DNA of 8,005 nt, from NCBI GenBank assembly GCA_025057245.1, contig JANWYC010000040.1:1-8005 (forward strand), read 5' to 3'. Shown piece after piece: positions 1 through 7,817 of this stretch. The notes below the pieces were generated by a model. The model had not been told where the DNA came from. It saw only the letters and a list, made by a program, of their open reading frames with translations, and made no database searches. A program made the position numbers and the translations under genes. Every line of letters starts with the position of its first letter. The stretch's first letter is position 1. Source of the DNA: Aquificaceae bacterium. GTDB taxonomy: Bacteria; Aquificota; Aquificia; Aquificales; Aquificaceae.

Positions 1-840
1 GACAGAGCTTATGACATGCTCAAGGAGTGTCGCGTCTGTCCTCACAGGTGCGGTGTAAACAGGCTCGAAAACCAAAAGGGCTATTGTAGAACGGGTAAGT
101 ATGCGGTAGTATCAAGCTACTTTCCACACTTGGGGGAAGAGAGACCCATAAGGGGTAGAAGGGGTTCTGGAACGGTCTTTTTCTCTTACTGCAACCTTAG
201 GTGTGTATACTGTCAGAACTACACCATAAGCCAGTTAGGTGAAGGTGAGGAGATGAGCTTTAGTGAGCTGGCGGAGGTTTTCCTTGCCCTTCAAAGGCTC
301 GGATGTCACAACTTAAACTTGGTCACTCCCTCACACGTAGTGCCTCAAATACTGCACGCTTTATATCTGGCGGTAAAAAAAGGGTTTAGACTGCCCGTAG
401 TTTATAACACCTCTTCCTACGACAGTCTTGAGAGCCTAAAACTTCTTGACGGTATAGTGGATGTATATTTAGCGGACTTTAAATACGGCGACGACCAAAA
501 GGGTAAGAAGTATTCTAAAGTAAAGAACTACTACCAAGTCGCTCTTGAGGCTATAAAGGAGATGCACAGGCAGGTGGGAGACTTGCAGACGGACGAGGAC
601 GGTATAGCGGTAAGGGGCGTTCTCACAAGGCACTTGGTTCTTCCCAACAAACTTGCGGACACACATACGGTGGTGCAGGCTCTTAAGTCCATATCTCCCA
701 ACATGGCTATAAACGTCATGGAGCAATACAGACCATACTACAAAGCATACGAGTATACAGAGCTTGGTAGGAGGATAAGCTACGAAGAATACAGAGAAGC
801 TTTGAACCTTGCCAGTGGTCTAAGGCTCGTATTGGATTGA
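1..840 (+). CDS. Radical SAM protein, PflA/PflX-like (COG1313), 5'-truncated by the window edge
   Basis: This is a probable cytoplasmic radical-SAM [4Fe-4S] enzyme of the uncharacterised PflX-like family (homologues of pyruvate formate-lyase activase); its substrate is unknown. The SAM-cluster motif CNLRCVYC (CX3CX2C) is at residues 59-66, counting from the ATG at 16. Before it is a second cysteine set (C5, C8, C12, then C24) typical of the family and possibly a metal site. The blocks 'CHNLNLVTPSHVVPQIL' and 'VDVYLADFKYG' are also characteristic. The ATG at 16 is probably not the start: the frame is open to base 1, and the upstream residues DRAYD continue the family's usual '..RAYEML..CxxCPRxCGVNR' lead-in. 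I therefore annotate it as partial. It ends in TGA at 838-840, 1 nt before the next gene, so the two are probably cotranscribed. Family assignment is firm; function is not known. Confidence 0.9.
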   Translation, partial: DRAYDMLKECRVCPHRCGVNRLENQKGYCRTGKYAVVSSYFPHLGEERPIRGRRGSGTVFFSYCNLRCVYCQNYTISQLGEGEEMSFSELAEVFLALQRLGCHNLNLVTPSHVVPQILHALYLAVKKGFRLPVVYNTSSYDSLESLKLLDGIVDVYLADFKYGDDQKGKKYSKVKNYYQVALEAIKEMHRQVGDLQTDEDGIAVRGVLTRHLVLPNKLADTHTVVQALKSISPNMAINVMEQYRPYYKAYEYTELGRRISYEEYREALNLASGLRLVLD

Positions 841-841
841 C

Positions 842-2392
842 ATGGTAAAGCAGAGAGAACCCATAGTAGCCATAGCCACACCCTTTGGTGAGAGTGCTAT
901 AGGCATTTTAAGGCTCTCCGGTGCGGGCGTGTTGGAAAAGGTAAAGAGCTTGACAAACATGAAAGGTGAGCCAAAACCCAGATACGCCCATCTGGTAAAG
1001 CTTATGAGCCGTAGCGGTAGCATGGTTGACGAGGTCGTGCTAATATACTACCCTTCTCCAAAAAGCTACACTGGTGAGGACATGGTAGAGCTCTTCCTCC
1101 ATGGAAGCCCTCTAATACTCAGAAAGGCTTTAGAACTGTTCCTGTCAGAAGGTATAAGAATGGCAGAACCGGGAGAGTTTACCAAAAGAGCTTTCCTTAA
1201 CGGAAAGATGGACTTGCTTCAGGCGGAGGCGGTGGCGGAGCTGATAAGTGCAAAGACAGACTTAGCCTACAGGTCTGCTCAAAGACAGCTAATGGGTGAG
1301 GCATCCGCCCAGATAAGGGAGCTAAGGGAAAAACTCCTTGAACTTATAGCCTACGTTGAGGCGGACATAGAGTTTTCAGAAGAGGACATACCCACCTTAA
1401 GCAAGGAGCAGGTCATAGACTTCCTCGAGGACATAAAAAACAAAATAGATAGTCTCATCTCCACAGTAAGAGCGGGAGACTTCCTGCGTAGAGGTATAAA
1501 CCTTGCTATTGTGGGAAAGCCTAACGTGGGCAAGTCCACTCTTCTTAACAGCGTCATAGGAAAGAAGGTATCCATAATCTCATCAAAGCCTGGAACTACA
1601 CGCATAAGGGTCTTGGGCGTAAAAAACATACCGCAGGAAGCCCAGATAGTTTTCTTAGACACACCAGGTATATACAGACCAAAGGATGCTCTCGGAGAGG
1701 CTATGGTGGAAATGGCAAAAATCTCCTTGGAAGATGCGGACATCATACTCTTTATGATAGATGCGGAGGATGGTTTTAGAAATGAAGATAGAGAGGTTTT
1801 TGAAAGGTATATAAAACAACACGCAGACGCAAAGCCAGTTTTTTTAATTATAAACAAGGTAGACAAGGTAGGCGGTGTGGAAAATCTTCTGCCTTTAGCT
1901 AAAGAGCTCTCCACAGAGTATCCACAGTTCAAGGAGATAATCCCAATAAGTGCCTTGAAAGGCTACAATGTAGACGAGCTTACGAAGACCTTGCTTAAGC
2001 ATCTACCAGAAGGGGAAGCTCTCTTCCCGGAAGATACTATTACAGATATTCCTCTCAGGCTTATGGCTGCGGAGATAATTAGGGAAAAGGTGCTTTTAAA
2101 GGTTCATAAGGAAATTCCACAAGGCGTGGCAGTAATGGTTAACCAAGTGTCAGAAGGCGAACACGATAGGAATGTGTTAGTAATAAAGGCTGACATAATA
2201 GCGGACAGAGAAAATTACAAGCCCATACTCATAGGTAAAGGGGGTCAGATGATAAAAGCCATAGGTAAGATGGCAAGGGAAGAGCTGGAGTTGTTAACTG
2301 GTAGAAAAGTCTATTTAGAACTATTCGTTAGAGTAAAACCTGACTGGAAAAAGAGACCAGAGTTAGTCAAGAGCTTCGGATACACTCTCTGA
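842..2392 (+). CDS. mnmE-era: MnmE N-terminal domain fused to complete Era GTPase (possible chimera)
   Basis: This is a 516-residue GTPase with mixed parentage. Residues 1-118 are the MnmE (TrmE) folate-binding/dimerisation domain: 'IVAIATPFGESAIGILRLSG' at 8-27, 'SYTGEDMVEL..HGSP' at 75-90, and 'EPGEFTKRAFLNGKMDLLQA' at 109-128. Residues about 119-217 are the first MnmE helical segment (YVEADIEFSEEDI). From about 220 the protein is Era: G1 GKPNVGKS 225-232, G2 region with TT 252-253, G3 DTPG 273-276, G4 NKVD 338-341, G5 SAL 370-372. The Era hallmark 'LFPEDTITD..LRLMAAEIIREK' is at 394-416, with a KH domain carrying GKGG 465-468 and a W502...GYTL end. The MnmE G domain, its C-terminal helices and the CxGK motif are missing. 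Normal MnmE is about 450 residues and Era about 300. The start is ATG 842, 1 nt after the radical-SAM stop, with only weak ribosome-binding complementarity. Era assists 16S rRNA/30S maturation; MnmE with MnmG modifies tRNA U34. This product should retain Era-type activity but not tRNA modification. Assembly or recombination chimera is not excluded. Confidence 0.88.
   Translation: MVKQREPIVAIATPFGESAIGILRLSGAGVLEKVKSLTNMKGEPKPRYAHLVKLMSRSGSMVDEVVLIYYPSPKSYTGEDMVELFLHGSPLILRKALELFLSEGIRMAEPGEFTKRAFLNGKMDLLQAEAVAELISAKTDLAYRSAQRQLMGEASAQIRELREKLLELIAYVEADIEFSEEDIPTLSKEQVIDFLEDIKNKIDSLISTVRAGDFLRRGINLAIVGKPNVGKSTLLNSVIGKKVSIISSKPGTTRIRVLGVKNIPQEAQIVFLDTPGIYRPKDALGEAMVEMAKISLEDADIILFMIDAEDGFRNEDREVFERYIKQHADAKPVFLIINKVDKVGGVENLLPLAKELSTEYPQFKEIIPISALKGYNVDELTKTLLKHLPEGEALFPEDTITDIPLRLMAAEIIREKVLLKVHKEIPQGVAVMVNQVSEGEHDRNVLVIKADIIADRENYKPILIGKGGQMIKAIGKMAREELELLTGRKVYLELFVRVKPDWKKRPELVKSFGYTL
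1481..1552 (+). other. MnmE-to-Era junction at the shared P-loop
   Basis: This stretch encodes residues 214-237 of the GTPase gene. Upstream, every recognisable block is MnmE; downstream, every block is Era. Both families have an R-x-G-hydrophobic lead-in and then the GxPNxGKS(S/T)LLN P-loop, so the exact crossover cannot be placed to the base. GKST followed by LLN (Era-like) rather than GKSS (common in MnmE) suggests the switch is at or before residue 232. No stop, frameshift or remnant start codon is visible at the join. Confidence 0.7.
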
Positions 2393-2548
2393 GAGTACGA
2401 TTACCACGTCTGCCTTTTTGGGTAGAGTTTTCGTCAGGTCTTCCCCCCTCTCTACCTGTGCCACCACCAGTCCTTTTTTCAAAAGCCTATCTGTAAGCTT
2501 TTTAGCTACCTGCTTATCCTTTACCTTTAAAACCTTCATGCGATTCAT
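2363..2548 (-). CDS. Small conserved-looking hypothetical protein (61 aa)
   Basis: I do not recognise this family. The product is a short soluble protein, rich in lysine in its first half and acidic at the end. By eye it suggests a beta-alpha-beta-alpha-beta pattern: strand MKVLKV, a charged helix VAKKLTDRLLKKG, strand LVVAQV, a short helix, then strand ADVVIVLSES. There is no signal peptide, membrane segment or cysteine. The ATG at 2548 lies 1 nt after the DUF255 stop (TAAAATG), consistent with translational coupling; an in-frame ATG at 2539 is an alternative start. Neither has a clear Shine-Dalgarno. The last 30 bp overlap the 3' end of the convergent GTPase gene. I call it real because it fills the space exactly, is coupled to the upstream gene, has a protein-like hydrophobic/charged pattern and uses the window's ATA/AAG/AAA codon style. 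It could still be a chance frame. Confidence 0.6.
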   Translation of the reverse strand: MNRMKVLKVKDKQVAKKLTDRLLKKGLVVAQVERGEDLTKTLPKKADVVIVLSESVSEALD

Positions 2549-2549
2549 T

Positions 2550-4490
2550 TTAGTGTGTAAGTGTTAAGATTTGATGAACACTTTCATATTTTTTACAGCT
2601 CTGCCCTATACACACTACCACGCCGTCTACAGGAGCTCTTACCACAAACTTAAAGGGTTTGAATAAACTCAGAGCTTCGTAGAAAAAAGCCTCCGTTTCC
2701 ACCTTGTATATACCATTAAGGTATGCGTAAAGGCTTATGGCATACGAGAAAGAAATAGTAGGCACTTTGCGCACTATCTGGGAAAAGGATTGTAGAGTTT
2801 TCTCCGCATGATCTATAAACTTAACTTGGTCTGTCAGGCTTCCAAGTAAGAGTAAAACGTAGGGTGCTGAACCGTTAGCGGACTGAGTGGGCGTATCCTG
2901 AAGGTTTTTGAGCCTAACAGACAGAAGACCATCTCCCTGAGAGCTGGAGTCGTAAAACCCCCACCCTTTTTCGTCCCAGAACAACTCTATAGCCCTTTCC
3001 ATAACTTCCTTTGAAATTTCCAAGTATGCACTCTCCTGCGTTATCTCAAAAAGTTTAAGCATTGCCTCTGAAAAAAATATGTAATCCTCACTGTAACCCT
3101 TTACCCCTTCCCTGTGGTATAGAACTCCGTTGCGGTAATGCTCCCTTAAAATCCTATCCGCAGTTTTTACTGCCATTATAAGCGCATCCTCATCGTTGAA
3201 AACTTTCCAATAATCACACATCGCTGATATCATTAGTGCGTTCCAGTTCGTGTATATGCTTTTGTCTATGTATGGTTTTTCCCTCTTCTCTCTATGTAAC
3301 AAGAGTTTTGTTTTTATGCTTTGAATGGTGTTAACTACACTTTGAATCTCTAAGCCCGTTTCCCTTGCTATTTCCTCCTCCTCTTTGTTTATGTACAGCA
3401 CCAGTTTATCCCTTTCGTGGGGCATGCTGGCAAATCCAAAGTAAAGCCTTGCTAATTCCAACTCATCTTTAGAAAGAATACGCTCTATTTCGTCGTATGT
3501 AAATGTATAGTATCCACCTTCGTCAAGAAGTCCTATATCCGCATCCTGAGATGCGTAAAAGCCACCTTTTTGGTCATACGCGTAATTTTTGTAGTAGTTC
3601 AATATACCCTGGGCGGTTCTTTTATAGAGCTCTTTTCCAAAGACTTTGTATGCTAAGGAATACAACCCTAAGAGCTCCGCGTTGTCGTAAAGCATTTTCT
3701 CAAAGTGGGGTATGTGCCACTTTTCGTCAGTAGAATACCTAAAGAAACCACCTAAAAGGTGGTCGTATACACCACCCTTTGCCATGGCATCAAGAGAGCT
3801 CTCTACCGCTTTTTTCAAAGGCTCTGACTTGTTAAAGTAATAGTGATATATTAAAAGTTCAAAAGCCTTTGCGTGATGAAACTTTGGCGCTTCACCTATA
3901 CCACCGTAGGTGTAGTCTATGTTTCTCAAAAGGTTTGAAATGCAAACGTTTAACAAACTCTCATCCACGTAGTCTTTGTAGCTATTACTGTTCAACTGTG
4001 AAAGTTCATTGTATAAACCATCCGCATATCTTAGTATCCTTTCCCTGTCTTCTTTCCATAGACTTGCTATTTTAAGTAGAAGACTTTTAAAGCCCGGTCT
4101 TTGCCATCTGTCTTCTGGTGGAAAGTATGTTCCACCAAAAAAGGCTTTACCTTCTGGTGTTAAGAACACTGTTAACGGCCATCCACCAAAACTACCCATA
4201 GCCATAACAGATTCCTGATACCTTCTGTCTATGTCAGGTCTTTCGTCTCTGTCCACTTTTATAGGAACAAAGTTTTCATTTATTATTTTAGCTATCTCTG
4301 GGTTTTCAAAACTTTCGTGAGCCATTACATGACACCAATGACACCAAACACCTCCTACAGAAAGAAGTATGGGTTTGTCCTCTTTTTTAGCCTTTTCAAA
4401 AGCTTCTTCAGACCACTCATACCAGTCTACTGGCTGGTGAGCGGACTTTTGAAGATAAGGGCTTTTCGAGTTTGAAAGTCTGTTTTTCAT
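2550..4490 (-). CDS. DUF255 / YyaL-SPATA20 family thioredoxin-domain protein
   Basis: This is a 646-residue protein of the widespread DUF255 (YyaL, SPATA20-like) family, slightly shorter than the usual 670-700. The N-terminal thioredoxin-like domain carries the family signatures '[20 protein letters not shown]' (7-26), CHWCHVM with the CxxC pair C50/C53, 'DRDERPDID' (80-88) and '[20 protein letters not shown]' (102-121). After about residue 170 comes a helical toroid like the glycosidase/epimerase (alpha/alpha)6 barrels, with '[20 protein letters not shown]' (239-258), '[12 protein letters not shown]' (261-272) and 'FYASQDAD' (311-318). The tail keeps a CIGQSC cysteine pair. No signal peptide is seen, so it is probably cytoplasmic. 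The biochemical role of the family is not established; a thiol-redox or sugar-processing role is only suggested by fold. ATG 4490 is preceded by AGGAGG with 5-nt spacing, fixing the start. It lies 73 bp after the TIGR00725 gene and 1 nt before the small downstream gene. Confidence 0.93.
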   Translation of the reverse strand: MKNRLSNSKSPYLQKSAHQPVDWYEWSEEAFEKAKKEDKPILLSVGGVWCHWCHVMAHESFENPEIAKIINENFVPIKVDRDERPDIDRRYQESVMAMGSFGGWPLTVFLTPEGKAFFGGTYFPPEDRWQRPGFKSLLLKIASLWKEDRERILRYADGLYNELSQLNSNSYKDYVDESLLNVCISNLLRNIDYTYGGIGEAPKFHHAKAFELLIYHYYFNKSEPLKKAVESSLDAMAKGGVYDHLLGGFFRYSTDEKWHIPHFEKMLYDNAELLGLYSLAYKVFGKELYKRTAQGILNYYKNYAYDQKGGFYASQDADIGLLDEGGYYTFTYDEIERILSKDELELARLYFGFASMPHERDKLVLYINKEEEEIARETGLEIQSVVNTIQSIKTKLLLHREKREKPYIDKSIYTNWNALMISAMCDYWKVFNDEDALIMAVKTADRILREHYRNGVLYHREGVKGYSEDYIFFSEAMLKLFEITQESAYLEISKEVMERAIELFWDEKGWGFYDSSSQGDGLLSVRLKNLQDTPTQSANGSAPYVLLLLGSLTDQVKFIDHAEKTLQSFSQIVRKVPTISFSYAISLYAYLNGIYKVETEAFFYEALSLFKPFKFVVRAPVDGVVVCIGQSCKKYESVHQILTLTH

Positions 4491-4563
4491 ATCTTCCTCC
4501 TGTTTGTGTAAAGCTAAATCTCAAAAATACACACGCAATGACGAATCTCAGCAAACTAATATT
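4491..4563 (-). other. 73-bp intergenic spacer upstream of the DUF255 gene
   Basis: This is the only sizeable gap in the window. It is AT-rich, holds the DUF255 Shine-Dalgarno at its downstream end and carries two direct copies of TGAGATT on the minus strand (29 bp apart). A weak sigma-70-like pair can be drawn (TTGCTG, 17 nt, TGTATT), but it matches consensus poorly. No hairpin plus T-tract terminator for the upstream TIGR00725 gene is visible. It may hold a promoter that separates the DUF255 and small-gene pair from the uvrA unit; this is inference. Confidence 0.4.
4496..4501 (-). promoter_or_regulatory. Shine-Dalgarno for the DUF255 gene
   Basis: On the minus strand AGGAGG sits 5 nt before the ATG at 4488-4490. 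It is the only near-perfect ribosome-binding site I find before a gene in this window, and it decides the start. The other genes begin within a few nt of, or overlapping, the preceding stop, so they may rely on coupling. Confidence 0.85.
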
Positions 4564-5016
4564 TCAAAGGCTTTCCAGAAAAGCTAAAATCTCTTCAAGT
4601 GTGCGCGCTTGTCTGAGACCTTCCACATTGTGAGTTTTGTAGCCTATTATAGGTTTTCCCAGTATAAAGCTGTAGGCTATCTCTGAGAGAGTTCCCCATC
4701 CTCCACCTATGGCTACGACCGCATCGCCAGTGGCTACAACTAAAGGGTTTCTGTTCCATCCCATGCCAGTTCTTATTTTTATGCGCACGAAAGGGTTTGC
4801 CTCTTCTCCTGTGTACGATGGTAAAATTCCCACAGTAAGCCCACCCTCTTCCACTGCACCCTTACAAACCGCCTCCATCACACCACTCCTCCCACCGCAC
4901 ACCACTATCCACCCCCTCTTGGCTATTTCCTTACCCAGTAAGTATGCCACCTTATACTCTTCAGAATCCGCATCAACCTTGGAAGAGCCTATAACCGCTA
5001 CCTGCTTTACAAACAT
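4564..5016 (-). CDS. TIGR00725 / LOG-like Rossmann-fold protein
   Basis: This is a roughly 150-residue, single-domain Rossmann protein of the TIGR00725 family, related to the LOG ('lysine decarboxylase-like') and DprA folds. Visible motifs, counted from the ATG at 5016: an N-terminal nucleotide-binding strand and turn VAVIGSS (7-13), CGGRSGVMEAVCKGA (40-54), TGMGWNRN (83-90) and AIGGGWGTLSEIA (102-114). The last replaces the PGGxGTxxE signature of true LOG cytokinin-activating phosphoribohydrolases, so that enzyme name should not be transferred. Function is unknown; nucleotide or nucleotide-sugar binding is inferred from the fold. ATG 5016 begins 2 nt after the uvrA stop. A TTG at 5022 overlapping that stop (TTGA) would add two residues. 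No ribosome-binding site is evident for either, so translation is probably coupled to uvrA. Confidence 0.88.
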   Translation of the reverse strand: MFVKQVAVIGSSKVDADSEEYKVAYLLGKEIAKRGWIVVCGGRSGVMEAVCKGAVEEGGLTVGILPSYTGEEANPFVRIKIRTGMGWNRNPLVVATGDAVVAIGGGWGTLSEIAYSFILGKPIIGYKTHNVEGLRQARTLEEILAFLESL

Positions 5017-5018
5017 GC

Positions 5019-7817
5019 TCAAACGGATACGAATTTTGTAGGCTCTAAAAGTTTTTTAAGATACTGACCTGTGTAGGAGCTCGTACTCTCAGTTATGTCT
5101 TCTGGCGTTCCCACTGCTACCACGCGCCCGCCACCATCCCCACCTTCAGGTCCAAGGTCTATGACCCAGTCTGCGCACTTTATCACATCCAAGTTATGCT
5201 CTATTACCACTACAGTGTTGCCCTTCTCAACAAGCCTTTGAAGTATGTCTATAAGCTTTTTTACGTCATCCATGTGAAGCCCAGTGGTAGGTTCGTCAAG
5301 TAGGTATAGGGTTCTGCCTGCCTCGCGTTTTGAAAGCTCACGGGAAAGTTTTATTCTCTGAGCCTCCCCACCAGAAAGGGTTGTAGCAGGCTGTCCTAAC
5401 CTTATGTAGCCCAAACCTATGTCCTTGAGAAGTTGTAATTTTCTCTTTATGGGTGGAACGTTTTCAAAAAACTCGTAGGCTTCGTCCACTGTCATCTCTA
5501 AAACATCCGCTATGTTCTTACCTTTGTAGTAAACGTCCAAAGTCTCCCTGTTGTATCTTTTACCTTTACACACATCGCAAGGCACGTAAACAGGTGGTAA
5601 AAAGTGCATTTCCACCTTTATCACACCCTCACCCTGACAGGCTTCGCACCTACCACCCTTTACGTTAAAAGAGAACCTACCGGGATTGTAGCCTCTTGCT
5701 CTTGCCTCAGGCGTCTGAGAGAAGAGCTCTCTTATAAGGTCAAAAACCTTGGTGTATGTGGCAGGGTTTGACCTTGGCGTCCTACCTATGGGTGATTGGT
5801 CTATGTTTATTACCCTGTCAAAAAACTCAAGACCTTCAATCCTTTCAAAACCATCCACCTCCGCAGACCCGCCGTAAAAGAGAGCTCTGGCATACTCCCA
5901 AAGTATGTCATACAGCAATGTAGACTTGCCACTACCAGAGACTCCAGTTATACACACGAACAGACCCACTGGTATTTCTACGTTTATTCCCTTTAGGTTG
6001 TGCTTTTGAGCTCCTACTATTCTTAGCCACTTATCCGTAGGCTTTCTCCTCCTTTTAGGCACTGGTATGGATAACCTACCAGAAAGGTAAGCACCAGTTA
6101 GAGACTCCTTACTACTTAAGAGCTCTTCCACAGTGCCACTGAACACCACATGACCACCATCCTTACCAGCCCCTGGACCCATGTCCACCACCCAGTCTGC
6201 GCTTAGTATGGTTTCAGGGTCGTGTTCCACCACTATAACGGTGTTTCCAAGGTCTCTAAGGTCCTTAAGAGTCCTTATGAGCTTATCCGTATCCCTTGGG
6301 TGCAAACCTATGGATGGCTCGTCAAGCACATAGAGAACTCCAGTGAGTTTTGAACCTATTTGCGTAGCAAGCCTTATCCTTTGCATCTCACCACCTGAGA
6401 GAGTAGTAGCACTGCGAGCAAGGTCAAGATAGTCAAGTCCCACATTAAGTAGAAAACTAAGCCTGTCTGAGATTTCCTTTATTAACCTCTCCGCTACCAA
6501 AAGGTCCTTGCCGTGAAGTTTGTAAGGCAGGTTGTCAAAGAAAGCCTTTGCCTCTTTTAGGGGCATACACGCCACTTCCCATATGTTCTTACCATCTACG
6601 AGAACCACAAGAGCCTCCGTCTTAAGCCTTGCACCAGAACACTCAGGACACGGCTTTTCTTTTATATACTCCGCTATCTCCTCTCTAAGTTTTTCAGACT
6701 CCTCTTCCATAAACCGCCTTTCCAAATGCTTAATAACGCCTTCAAAGTTACCACCCTCAACAGAACCCCCATACAGCAGAAGGTTCTTTACGCTGTTTGG
6801 CAAGTCTTCCCAAGGCGTGCGTGGGTTGTAACCAAGCTTCCTAAGTATGTTCATAATGGGATATCTCAAGTAGTCAAAAAAGGAAGAGTGGGTTATCCTT
6901 AGTGCATCCACAGCCGCCTCAGTCTTGTCTATGAGTAGTTTAACGTCCACCTCCCACTTGACGCCTAAACCTTTACAAGCGGGGCACGCACCGTAAGGAG
7001 AGTTAAAGGAAAAAAGTCTCGGAGAGAGCTCTGGTATGGAAAAGCCGTGGTCAGGACAAGTGAGTCTCTCACTAAAAAGCTCTTCCTTTTGGGACTCTAT
7101 GTCTTCTATTTTCAGAAGACCCTTAGAGAGTTCCAAAGCCTTTTCTATGGCGGTCAGCACCCTTGCCCTCTCTTCCTCTTCGAGAACGAGCCTGTCTACT
7201 ACCAAATCTATGTGATGCTTTTTGTTTTTGTCCAAGGGTGGAACTTCCAAAACTCTCATGTATTCTCCGTCTACCTTAACCCTTGAAAAACCCATACGGT
7301 CAAGCTCCTTGAAAAGCTCCCTGTGTTCACCCTTTTTCCCTCTAACCATAGGAGAAAGCACCGCTATGCGTTTACCTCTGTAGTTTTCCCAGACCTTTTC
7401 CAATATTTCATGAGCGGATAGACCTTCCAAAAGCCTTCCACATTCAGCACAGTGTGGCTTTCCTATGTTTGCCCAGAGCACCCTCATGTAGTCGTATATC
7501 TCCGTAACCGTCCCAACCGTAGAACGCGGGTTTTTAGAAGTGGTCTTTTGGTCTATGGCTATGGCGGGCGAGAGACCTTCTATAATCTCCACGTCTGGTT
7601 TTTCCATAATACCAAGAAACTGCCTTGCGTAAGAAGAGAGAGACTCCACATACCTTCTTTGACCCTCTGCGTATATCGTGTCAAAAGCCAAGGAAGACTT
7701 ACCAGAGCCAGAAGGTCCGGTTATAACCACAAGTTTGTTCTTTGGTATATCAAGGTCTATGTTCTTAAGGTTATGTTGGCGAGCACCTCTTATAACAATC
7801 CTGTCCAAGTAGCTCAT
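5019..7817 (-). CDS. uvrA: UvrABC excinuclease subunit A (ATPase)
   Basis: UvrA is the damage-recognition ABC ATPase of nucleotide-excision repair: it dimerises, scans DNA and loads UvrB. The 932 residues match the family's usual 930-950, so the gene is intact. First nucleotide-binding half: Walker A GPSGSGKS 34-41, signature LSGGE 473-477, Walker [11 protein letters not shown] 497-506. Second half: Walker A GVSGSGKS 625-632, signature LSGGE 813-817, Walker [11 protein letters not shown] 839-848. Zinc modules: C254/H257...C278/C281 in domain I, where the second ligand position is His rather than Cys, and C724/C727...C747/C750 in domain II. Its ATG (7817) overlaps the upstream gene's stop by 4 nt (ATGA), and its TGA is 2 nt before the TIGR00725 ATG, so it sits inside a tightly packed transcription unit. 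No ribosome-binding site of strength is seen just before the ATG. Identification is certain. Confidence 0.98.
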   Translation of the reverse strand: MSYLDRIVIRGARQHNLKNIDLDIPKNKLVVITGPSGSGKSSLAFDTIYAEGQRRYVESLSSYARQFLGIMEKPDVEIIEGLSPAIAIDQKTTSKNPRSTVGTVTEIYDYMRVLWANIGKPHCAECGRLLEGLSAHEILEKVWENYRGKRIAVLSPMVRGKKGEHRELFKELDRMGFSRVKVDGEYMRVLEVPPLDKNKKHHIDLVVDRLVLEEEERARVLTAIEKALELSKGLLKIEDIESQKEELFSERLTCPDHGFSIPELSPRLFSFNSPYGACPACKGLGVKWEVDVKLLIDKTEAAVDALRITHSSFFDYLRYPIMNILRKLGYNPRTPWEDLPNSVKNLLLYGGSVEGGNFEGVIKHLERRFMEEESEKLREEIAEYIKEKPCPECSGARLKTEALVVLVDGKNIWEVACMPLKEAKAFFDNLPYKLHGKDLLVAERLIKEISDRLSFLLNVGLDYLDLARSATTLSGGEMQRIRLATQIGSKLTGVLYVLDEPSIGLHPRDTDKLIRTLKDLRDLGNTVIVVEHDPETILSADWVVDMGPGAGKDGGHVVFSGTVEELLSSKESLTGAYLSGRLSIPVPKRRRKPTDKWLRIVGAQKHNLKGINVEIPVGLFVCITGVSGSGKSTLLYDILWEYARALFYGGSAEVDGFERIEGLEFFDRVINIDQSPIGRTPRSNPATYTKVFDLIRELFSQTPEARARGYNPGRFSFNVKGGRCEACQGEGVIKVEMHFLPPVYVPCDVCKGKRYNRETLDVYYKGKNIADVLEMTVDEAYEFFENVPPIKRKLQLLKDIGLGYIRLGQPATTLSGGEAQRIKLSRELSKREAGRTLYLLDEPTTGLHMDDVKKLIDILQRLVEKGNTVVVIEHNLDVIKCADWVIDLGPEGGDGGGRVVAVGTPEDITESTSSYTGQYLKKLLEPTKFVSV

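Noticed and set aside
1351..1932. 193-codon open frame on the minus strand, antisense to the MnmE/Era junction
   Set aside because: It is rich in Ser/Phe/Ile and lacks any recognisable motif. It mirrors the codon bias of the plus-strand GTPase, whose conserved motifs run through the whole interval.
2384..2396. Small inverted repeat ACTCT-CTG-AGAGT at the GTPase stop codon, considered as a terminator
   Set aside because: The stem is only 5 bp and no T-tract follows on either strand, so it is too weak to call.
4517..4551. Direct repeat of AATCTCA (plus strand) in the spacer before the DUF255 gene, considered as an operator
   Set aside because: Only 7 bp with 29-bp spacing and no dyad symmetry; likely chance.
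4709..5041. 110-codon plus-strand open frame over the TIGR00725 gene
   Set aside because: It is Thr/Ser/Pro-rich reverse reading of a well-conserved Rossmann gene, with no ribosome-binding site.
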